Part shown: piece after piece, positions 1-9,787 of the stretch
Layout of the letters: the number at the start of each line of letters is the position of its first letter
Numbering within the stretch: position 1 is the stretch's first letter
From: Setaria digitata
Taxonomy: Eukaryota; Nematoda; Chromadorea; Rhabditida; Setariidae
Length of the DNA: 25,096 bases
Reading direction: 5' to 3'
NCBI GenBank assembly: GCA_003640385.1
Contig: RCAB01000707.1
Span: 1-25,096, forward strand
Position numbers and translations under genes: made by a program
The notes under the pieces: generated by a model
Told to the model about the DNA's origin: nothing
The model's database searches: none
Seen by the model: the letters and a program-made list of their open reading frames with translations, nothing else

Positions 1-98
1 AAAAGTTTTATTTATATTATTTTACTTCAACTTAAATTTTCTTTATCCATTATTGATTACCCTTTACTTTATTCAACTTTTTTTTTCTTTTTTCTTAC

Positions 99-1709
99 CG
101 ATGAATGCAACCTTTCAAATGAAGATATTCAAGGCCTCGAGCAACTTGACATGCTATATCAATACGTGATTCAATGCTTAAACGACGACCATACTGTCTT
201 AATTTATCCTCCACTGAACCATCCTGAAATTTATTTTTGTGCATATTTTTGAATTTATTGCAAATTTTCACAAATTACACATTAATTGATTAATTACTGC
301 AAAGGAAGACGGAGAGAAATTTTTCACATTCCTTTTTTTAGTTAATTTTTTTTTTTTGATTATCCTGATTACAGGTTTTGAACATTTCTATATTTGAATC
401 ATTATCATCATTATTATCAATATCATGGAATGAATTAGTAAATAAAATTACACATTATTTATTGCAAAAAAAAAAATATTTTCACTTTCTTCTGTTGTTT
501 TATTCAGTAAATTTCGTCGTACAATTATTTTGATCACAAATTTAGAATATTTCTGAACTCGGAAAAAAAAAAATTCAAATTTTCAAAAGTTCAATATCAA
601 TAAATCTCTCAGCATTATCACTTTATTATTATTATTATTATTATTATTGTTATTATTATTATTATTGTTATTATTATTCTTTTTATCATTATTATTATTA
701 TTATTACCGTTACTATTTTTATTATTGTTATTAATTATCATTATTATTATTATCACTATCATGGAGTTAATTAGTAAATACTGATACCTTGCAATATTCC
801 ATAACAAGCAAAAATGGTTCTCTGTCTACGATGAAACCATAAAATTTAACAACATTGATATGATCATAAAGTTGCATCACACGTGCCTCTTTCATTAAAT
901 CAATTAAGGCCTGTTCTGATTTATCCGCGCAATCAATTCGTTTAATTGCTACCGGACAAAGATTCCTTAGTAACACACCCTTATATACAGTACCATATGC
1001 TCCGTAACCAATCTAGATCAACTAAATTGTAGTTTTTTTTTTTTTCGTCTTTTAAATTTTATAATTATAAAAAGCAATTTCGTTATCTTATTTTATTTAG
1101 TAGATTTTTTTTTTTAATTAATTTAATTTTCTTCAGACAATTTTTAGCTTTGAAACAGTTTTTATCCTTATTTCATTACTAATTTTTCTAATAGTAGAGA
1201 GAAGAAAAAAAGGTTTTTTTTTTTTTCCCGACCTTTTTCATAATTTTAATATCAGAATGATTCAGTTCAAATCTTCCCTTCTTTATTGCTCTCTTTAGAA
1301 GTAACATATCATTCCCATGGAATTCCAAGTTATGCTCTTGATAATATTTTATCAGTGAATTCAATGTCGGAAATGAACGTCCCTAAATTTTGAAATTAAT
1401 TCATTCATCGATCAAGGAAGGAAAGAAGGGTTAAGTTTTCTTCTTTATCAAAAAAAAACACTCTTTTGAAATTATATAGAGAAGTTGGTTTGATATATTT
1501 AAATTAAAATATCATCAAACATTTAGCAATGTTGTATTTTTAAAAGAATAAAAATAAATAAATTTTATAAAGAAAAAAAAAATAAACACAGAACATATTA
1601 AATAAAAATAAATAAACTTTAGAATAAATTTTTTTGTTCAGAAAATAAATAAACTAATAAGGAACCAAACAAATACAATTATTTCATCACATCGAAATTG
1701 TCACAGAGA

Positions 1710-1746
<37 letters not shown>

Positions 1747-1957
1747 CTACAATTATCCGATATCCTTTTTCCAATCGTAATATCGGTATTCTTATTGTTC
1801 GATGTCCATGTTTAACTGCCAGTATTAATTTATTTTTCTTTTTACATTGTTCAAATTTCGTTTGCAATAGAAAATCACCATTTAATTCAAGCATTTTATC
1901 GACATCCTCATCCAATAGAGCACCATGAAAATATGGTAATGAATTCTCTCCAGACAT
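99..1957 (-). CDS. Fer/Fps-like SH2-tyrosine kinase, partial (3' part beyond left edge)
   Basis: Non-receptor tyrosine kinase with an N-terminal SH2 domain. Exons in transcript order: 1957-1751 (or 1745), 1382-1233, 1012-788, 223-99; all joins are in phase, giving about 236 residues. The start ATG has an in-frame TAG five codons upstream. SH2 runs from YFHG (residue 9) to about 110. The kinase domain follows: glycine loop IGYGAYG near 120, VAIK lysine near 143, helix-C Glu in KEARVMQLYDHINVVKFYGF, hinge LLVMEYCK, then VARGLEYLHLKGCIHR. That is where the catalytic loop starts, split at a CG|GTAAG donor; the Asp, activation loop and C-lobe lie outside the window. The compact SH2-kinase layout without an F-BAR domain fits the nematode-expanded Fer-like kinases (family knowledge). 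Oddities: the SH2 FLVR motif reads FLLQ, and exon 2 ends at an unusual AAG|GTCGGG donor. Activity cannot be judged from this fragment. Confidence 0.88.
224..787 (-). other. Kinase intron 3 with simple repeat
   Basis: 564-base intron between kinase exons 3 and 4, with a GTATCAG donor and a TTTCAG acceptor on the minus strand. It holds an (ATT)n-type tract and A/T homopolymers. I see no nested gene. Confidence 0.8.
623..760. repeat. (ATT)n simple repeat
   Basis: Interrupted ATT/GTT trinucleotide tract inside kinase intron 3. On the minus strand it gives a poly-Asn open frame that is not a gene. Confidence 0.9.
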
Positions 1958-2062
1958 TTTTATATCCTGCTAATTCTGTAATGTTCACAGAAATTCTCCT
2001 CTTTTCTTCTTTTTTTTTTTTAATATAAAGTTAACAATTTCCTTCTTATAGATTTTAAATTA

Positions 2063-2389
2063 ATATATTATGCATACTCTTTAATTAGTGTATGAGTGCT
2101 GTAATATGATACCATTTTAATATATTAATATAGATATAATATAATATAATAAATTATGAGATACAATATAATATGAATACTGTAACATGATAATACTATA
2201 ATGCGTAGTACAGTATGATATAGATNATATATTATGCATACTCTTTAATTAGTGTATGAGTGCTGTAATATGATACCATTTTAATATATTAATATAGATA
2301 TAATATAATATAATAAATTATGAGATACAATATAATATGAATACTGTAACATGATAATACTATAATGCGTAGTACAGTATGATATAGAT
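2063..2389. repeat. Exact 163-bp direct duplication around a single N
   Basis: Bases 2063-2225 and 2227-2389 are identical as I read them and are separated only by an N at 2226. This is the pattern of an unmerged contig overlap or a collapsed tandem repeat at an assembly joint. Confidence 0.85.
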
Positions 2390-2591
2390 ATAACACAATA
2401 TAGATGCATAATGATATAATATTGGATGCTATAATATAATAATACTCTCTATGNATATAATATGAATATTGTTTATGAATACTGTAACATGATAATACTA
2501 TAATGCGTAGTACAGTATGATATAGATATAACACAATATAGATGCATAATGATATAATATTGGATGCTATAATATAATAATACTCTCTATG
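2336..2591. repeat. 118-bp direct duplication around a second N
   Basis: Bases 2336-2453 recur at 2474-2591, with an N at 2454 and about 20 extra bases between. The second copy ends exactly where the first meets the N, again suggesting a joint between overlapping contigs. Confidence 0.8.
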
Positions 2592-3040
2592 AAACTGTAA
2601 TATGATAATTCTGTGATGCATAATACAGTATAATATTTTTTATCTTAAATTAGTATAAAATGAGGTAGTAATACTTTTTATATCGATTTTAAATGGTAAT
2701 ATTGTAGGAAATAATGAAATAACTAAATAATTATATAAGTCTAAAACTTTTGATACTCTACAGTATAATATAGATATAACACAATATGGATGCAGTAATA
2801 TGTAATAAAATATGAATAGTCGTTGTATCGAATACGATAAAAATATATATTACAATACAGTATAGTATAATTTAGATGTAATATAACATAGATTTTAAAT
2901 TACTATAAGATGAAACGATAATACTGCTTAGATAGATCTTAAATTAGTATAAAATGAGGTAGTAATACTTTTTATATCGATTTTAAATGATAATATTGTA
3001 GGAAAGAATGAAATAACTGAATAATTATATAAGTCTAAAA
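2592..3040. repeat. AT-rich diverged repeat block
   Basis: Continuation of the duplicated AT-rich tract. About 100 bases near 2645-2746 recur near 2941-3040 with only a few substitutions (for example TGGTAA/TGATAA, AAATAATG/AAAGAATG). Words such as ACAGTATAATAT and ATAGATATAACACAATAT recur throughout. No coding signal was seen. Confidence 0.65.
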
Positions 3041-3685
3041 ATGTTTTTGCATATTTAGAATTCATAAATTTGACATTCTGTATAATCTAGTTCAGTTTAA
3101 TAACTCTTGATAATTTGATAACTTGATAACTTGATGGCAATTTGATAATTGATAAAGTCTGAAGGTATGAAATTATAAAATCCAGAAAGATTATTTTCAC
3201 CTTAATGCATACATTATCTATCTGCTATGAAAAATTATTTAATAATTTAGCGCTATTTTACGTCGAAATTTTTGCGATGTATTGGAACATTTATTTATCG
3301 CATTTGAATTGTTTAATTAAATTTGAATTAATATGTTTATTATTTGAATTTGCTATAGCTTTTTTCCACTGTTCATTCCTGTATCCTGCTATTCTCTGCT
3401 ACAACTGTTATAATTATTTTCAATACCTACAGGAGATTTGGGCAAATTGTAAATGGAACCAACCGTCTTTAATAGGAGCAACATGTAGAAAATAACTTAA
3501 CAACCATTATTTCCTATTTTAACAATAATTTAAATTAAATAATATTTCACACATATGTTTACTTAATAATTATGAATAATAAATATTGTATGCTAATTTG
3601 CGCATATTCCTCAATTCAAAAATTTGCCTTTATTTGAAGGAAATTTCGCCATTCATTATCATTAGTATTATTTATCATCATTACC

Positions 3686-3687
<2 letters not shown>

Positions 3688-3730
<43 letters not shown>

Positions 3731-3900
3731 TACTATTATTATTATTAGTATTATTATTACTAGTACTATTATAAATGTTGTTATTGTTATTACTATTTTT
3801 AATCATTATTATTATTACAATTAGCTATTGTTATTATTTTTATTAATTATTACTATTACCATTAATTATTGTTATTATTATTACTATTAAATTATTGTTA
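3688..3900. repeat. (ATT)n simple repeat
   Basis: Interrupted ATT/ACT/GTT trinucleotide tract. The poly-Leu frame across it is a repeat artefact. Confidence 0.88.
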
Positions 3901-4716
3901 ATTACATTCCTCGAAAATTTAATTAAGGCAGTTTATTTTGACCTAAAATTAGAATCACTTATTTTAAATTTGAAAAGATAGAGAAAACGAAAGAATTCAA
4001 TTCGAGAAGCAAGCTTTTTCTAAACTTTCAAAATCTTAAAAAAGTAAATGTTACTTTAGATATTTTTTCTGATCAAAAAAAAAAAACCAATATTACCTGT
4101 GGTATTTTTCTTTTATAATATTTTTTTTTTTTCAAGTATTCAAATAAAATTTCTGAAAACAGTTCCATTGTATTACAAGTATTTTTTCTTTTGTTTTTTT
4201 CTTTTTTCTTTTTTTTTTTTTTTTTTTGTTAGCAGAAAAATAAAAGAAATGAAAAACATTTTTTGGGAGGAAAAAAAAAAAATTTTAAATTGAAAAGAAT
4301 AATAGGCGTTGACTAAGAGGAATATTTTTTATTTCTTATTTGCATCGCAACATTTTCCTGCTGCAAAATAATTTCGTCCCACAGCCTGGTACCATAATTT
4401 AATTTCTTTCCTAAGTAAATATTTCTTTTTCGAATTACTATTTTTTCAATCAAATTTTTTCCACAAATTGTTATATAAAAATATATATATTTTGCGAGAA
4501 ATACTATTGCATCAATTGCTGCTATACAAATAATTCAATTCTTTTTTATTTTTTTTTTAAACTTCCACAGAATTTTTTTTAGAATTTTTTTTTTTTTTTT
4601 TTTGAAAAGAAAAATTAATTTTCATTATTTTAATACTACTACAACTAATGGATATTTTCCTTCGATAGAATAAGTATTCCAAAATTGAACATTATTAATA
4701 GTGAATAGTTGTGTAA

Positions 4717-4723
4717 TTTTCAG
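4717..4723 (+). promoter_or_regulatory. Candidate spliced-leader or 3' splice acceptor before transporter ATG
   Basis: TTTTCAG lies eight bases upstream of the first ATG (4732), with an in-frame stop just before it. In nematodes such a site so close to a start is typical of trans-splicing, but an upstream 5' UTR exon would look the same. Confidence 0.4.
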
Positions 4724-4731
4724 GTAAATTG

Positions 4732-7700
4732 ATGATGATTAGCTACCGAATTATTATTTTGGTCCTAACTACTGTTTGCTTATCAGTGATGATGGCTAAC
4801 ATGCTTACATTTAATTTTTGCATAATTTGCATGACTACTGATGAATATGATTACATGGATAGAAATGTTGTAATGGACAGTTCACATAGTACTAATTTCA
4901 TTATTTACTGAAATACCAAATTTATTACTCGAATTATAAAAGAGACCAAATTGCAAGACATGAACTTCTTTTCTTTGGTTTATGTTAATTAATTTTATTA
5001 TATTTTAATTATATTTTTCATTTTATATAAATTAATTTCAGTTGCCAATTCAAAGTCGATTAATTACTACTCGAATCAATCAATACACCTTGAAATGATG
5101 ACATTTGTGATCAGCAAATTGGAATTAACGAATGAGCAGCACAGTAACATTTTACCAGAAGTAATTTATTTCAGTTTCATTTCAGATTAAAATTTCAATT
5201 TCGAATGAGTCTATTCAAATGTGTTTCAATTCACCATCCTTTGCCAAATTTCTCCAAAATGACCATTTTTAAAGCTAACAATAATTTTTCTTTTTTTATA
5301 AAACTGAAATAAAAAAGGTTTTTTTTTTTTTTCTTTAATTGAAAAAACGGAAGTTCAATAACAAATAGAGTGTGAAAAAATCGACCCGTCGCCGATGAAG
5401 CGCTGGGTGCCCCTTGTCGACAATAGCAGCGAGTGGTTTCGATCCACCGACCTCTGGGTTATGGGCCCAGCACGCTTCCACTGCGCCACGCTGCTACTTA
5501 GCATTAATACCTTTCATTTTTATTAATTATTTTCAAAAAATAAAAAACATTGCCACATAAAATATAATTTTTGTTCATTTTTTTGTTTTCGTTTGAAAAA
5601 TAGCTTGAAAAACACTAAAACAGCCCAAAATATAGCAGAAATTATTGATGCAATTTAGATATTGCAAAATTTGTTTAAATTTTGAAAAATAGTAAATTGA
5701 AATTATGGAAGATTAAAATTGGCAAATTTTTTATTATTCAATGCAATTTTCTAATGTTATCAGTAACATAATACGTACATATCGTTCAACTTTTCACAGC
5801 CGATACTGCGTGGAATTTTTGAAAATTTTAAACTGTAAAATTAAATTAAATTGGATAAAACATTTCCCATTCAACTTCACTATCAATCAATTTTCCGGTT
5901 TGTTTTTCAGGATATTGACATTTTATCAGTCCATCCAAATGGTACCATTTTCTATCGTCAACGTCTTCTCCGGAAATTAGCTGACTACAAATACACGTCA
6001 CGTGAAAAATCCATACTAATTGCAGCTACTGCAATCGGAGCATTACTTACCATTTTACCAATCAGTTACAGCATTCAACATTACGGAACACGGTAATAGA
6101 ACGATGCCGAATGTTCCTTTCATTGCTTTTTTTTTTTAATTCCTTCTTTTCCTGAAATTAAAGGATCGGAATAACCGGTTATGTAGAAATTTCTCGAAAA
6201 ATATCGCATTCTTCACCGAAACAGTGACAGAATTTTTGCGCAACATTTCCGGAGTAAATGAATGCATCAATTTCAGGAAAACATTTGCCGTTGTAATGAT
6301 CATTTCTGGACTATCAACAGCGTTATGTCCTTTAGCTGCATCATTTGGCATCATCTATTTGATTATCAGTAGAATTTTACAAGGTTTCATTTGCTTACTT
6401 CCCAAATGTAGATATTAGTTTTGGTAATGAGAAGAAAAACGAGATGTAAAAAAGTTTTCGAAAACAAAATTTGGAAAAAAAAAAAAAATTATCCGGAAAT
6501 TGAAAAAAAAAAAACGGAAAATATTTTTAATTTTTTTATTTCAGGTATCGGTTTTGCATCATGCATGCCAATTATTGGTTCCGTGATAGCAACATGGGCA
6601 AAATTAACTGAAAATGGTTTATTTAGTGGAGCTCTTACTAGTTTCATTCAGGTTTTTTTTTTTTTTTTTATCCTCCTTTTGTTTATAATTAAAAAAAGAA
6701 AAAGAAAAAAATTTATCGGGAATTTTTTTTTCTTTTTTTTTTTTTAAATTATTATTATGAAGATAATTATGGTCGTATTTAGGATATTCGATTTTTGGGT
6801 GATAGAAATAAGAAATTAACAAATTTAACTGATTTTATTTAATTAATAGATTAATTGAATTGATGATTACTGTGTTTGGTTTGTTTGATTTTGAAGAGCT
6901 GATAAGTTAACAGAATATAGCGTGCATGCATCCAGAAAGGCTAACACCTCTTTAATTAATTAATTAATTATGCAGATTAATTATTACATACATTAAAGCG
7001 ATTTGTAATAACACTGCTTGTCTTCTGTAGCCAATACACCTAGACAGATCCGTAAAATAGAACGTAAGTATCAGAAGAGGCGCTGTATTTTGCGGAAGAT
7101 CGTCAAAAGTTTCATACTAAGCAGACAAATGGAACAAGACAGAGAACTATTAGAAGTAGTCTGGCCCCAGTGCTCTGTTTGGCCGACCACTCAAAACGTC
7201 CAGATACTGTTCCAAGTCTAGGGATTCTATGAGCCAAGGATGTACAAGTCTCTACAAGTGGACAATGTCCAAATGTCCTTTAAATTTTAATTACCTTTCA
7301 ATCTACCGAAATGTTAAATATTTAAATGAAGCTGTAAATATTGTTATTGATGAGATAAACTAGAATTTAAGAGAAATCATCAACTAATTAATTAATGTAT
7401 TGATTAGTCTCGCTATTTCCGGAATTGATTAGTACAAAAGAACCGATTTGTTTGATCACACAAAAAGCGATGGGTCTGGAGGTATTGACAGGGCTGGCTG
7501 ATGCCGACGGCTCGCAAGCGCTATCCGGCCACTGTCATGACGCGGGGACTTTTGCCTGCTGCCTTTCGGCCCTGAGCCGTATGCCCCTCATTATGCAACC
7601 AGGTACCGAATGACACTCCTGCCACGATGCCTTGTTGACGCCACGCTTGGCCTGGACGCTCGGTCTCCACTGCCAAGCAACAGCCAGGACTCCCTCTCTC

Positions 7701-9755
7701 ACTCCATCCACCATCGCCTGCCTCCCAGTCACTTGGATTACAAGCGCTCGCCACAACGCCCGGCGAACCAACAAAAATTTTTCCACCACTAATACTCTCT
7801 TTCATTTTTACAAAATTGCATTGTTCAAAAATTTCATTTTCTTTACAAATTTTGAAATTTAATTTTTCAGTAGCAATTTGGTTCACTTTTTCTTTTTATT
7901 CCTTCTTCTTTTTGATATAAAAAAAGCGCAATTTATAATATTACAGCTTGGACCAGTTATAACGATGCCAATGTCAGGATTTTTATGCTCAACAACTTCA
8001 GGTTGGCCATCGGTTTTTTATGTCCACTCGGCAATAACATTAGCATCACTTATCATCTGGTGGATTTTATACAGGTATTCAATAACAATCATTTTATCAT
8101 TCATTCATCAGTAACTGATTTCCAGTAATTTAATTAACATTTCAAATATTCCTTATCGTTAACAAATTCTATACATTACCTATAAATTCTATTATATTTT
8201 CGTCAACACTTACAAATATACATATATATTCAATTTGTCTACAAGGGATGAGCCAAATGATATTTCATGGATTTCTACTTATGAATTAAAATTGATAAGG
8301 AATGGAAAAGCTGACAAGAATGGGAAACAAAGCGATCAAAAGGTCCTTGAAAACTATTATTATCTTTTTAAATTTTCTTAATTGAAGTTAACTTTTGAAC
8401 TGATAAAATGCAATTGTAAAAGTATTCTTTTTTAACTTTTCTCCATTAAAGCTAACTTTTGAAGTGATAAAATGCAATTTATAAAAAAATGAAATGTTAA
8501 AAAAAAAGAGGATAAAAAAATGATGCTATTATTATAGTTATTACTTCATATCCTCTAAAATATTCCGTTATTTTAAGCTACCAATTCAAAAAATTATCCG
8601 TACATCAGCAGTTTGGGCTGTTTGGCTTGCAGCCTTGGGTAATATGTATAGCATTCAGATGGTTGTTGTTTTTGCACCAATTTATATCAGCCAAGTTTGT
8701 TTCAAATTTCATTTCAATCATATGCAACAAATTTTAGTTCTTCATATTTAATGAAAGAAAACGAAATGGAATTTGTAAATTACAGTAAGAAATGTTCATC
8801 ATTTCTTACTGTAAAAGGATTGAATAAAAGCCTCTTTAAATTGGAATTTTCAATTAATGTTTGTGTTTGTGGGACGAGATGTATAAATTGTTCTTTTTTT
8901 TCTTTCTTTTTTTTTTTTTTTTTTAATTTTTAATTTTTAGGTTCTTGGTTTACCGATTGTAAGCGTTGGCTTGACAGCAGCATTACCGACATTACTACAG
9001 TTTGTGATTAAAGTGATAGCTGGTACGGCAAGTGATAAAATTGTATCATTTAGCGAGACAATCAAGGTTACTTCAATTTTCGTTCATCGATTCGATTGTT
9101 TCACTCAAAGATCAAGCTAGATTTAAACTGCTCTTTAAATCTTTTTGAACTGCAATCAACAATGCTGAGTAATTTTTTTTCCACAATTAAAAAATTTATT
9201 ATTAATTTTAAAAAATTTAAACTTATATCAGAATCAAAACTTTCAAATGACAGGAAATGTCAATTCATTTTACAAGCAATTCAGTAAAATAGTTCCGGAA
9301 TTGTGTGATTTCTGTAAAAATGACATTTTTTCTTTTTACATTTTTGAATTTTTACTCATATCATATCATTTTTAGGTTCGGTTATTTAATACAGTAGCAT
9401 TTATGGGGATGAGTATTTTTCTCATTGCTTTAGCATATACACCTGCAAGTCAAACTACTATAGCACTGATTTGTTTGATCAGTTCAGCAACAATTCTTGG
9501 CTTTAATACAGGTGGTTTTTTCAAAAGTTGCACATTGGTTGCTCGACAGTATAGTTATTTTGTTAGTGCAATCGTACAGGTAAGCAGTGAACGATTTATT
9601 TATAATTTTTTTTTTTTTTTTTTTTTTCACAATTTTAGGATAGTGAAATATGTTCAGTATTTTGTTATCATTGTAGTAATCTACTAACTATCAGAAGAAT
9701 GTGGTTATTAATTTATGAGAATTACTGATACGGCTAAGATTTGTTGCGTCTGATG

Positions 9756-9787
<32 letters not shown>

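Larger units (their letters stand above)
3496..4723. other. Intergenic, no gene seen
   Basis: Upstream of the transporter. Contains an (ATT)n tract at about 3688-3900, T homopolymers near 4209-4227 and 4585-4602, and no frame resembling a protein family. Promoter elements of the transporter may lie here but none can be named. Confidence 0.6.
6652..7946 (+). other. Transporter intron carrying antisense SRP RNA
   Basis: The 1,295-base intron between exons LTSFIQ and LGPVIT is by far the longest of the later introns. It holds the SRP RNA on the opposite strand and a separate GC-richer segment at about 7018-7260. Confidence 0.85.

Noticed and set aside
583..807. Poly-Asn open frame on minus
   Set aside because: It is the (ATT)n repeat read in one frame, and its end overlaps true kinase exon 3 in a different context.
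3205..3495. 96-residue plus-strand frame, possible terminal exon EIWANCKWNQPSLIGATCRK after a CTACAG
   Set aside because: The last 20 residues look protein-like, but the first 70 are low-complexity hydrophobic and no partner exon or family could be seen.
5384..5500. Protein frame across the initiator tRNA
   Set aside because: It is the antisense reading of a tRNA and its trailer, broken by a stop.
7464..7764. Alu-like SINE or primate contamination
   Set aside because: The S domain with helices 6 and 8 is present, which Alu elements lack, and the sequence differs throughout from the human RNA. It is a native 7SL gene.
7425..7886. Several overlapping protein frames on both strands
   Set aside because: All are shadows of the GC-rich SRP RNA gene.
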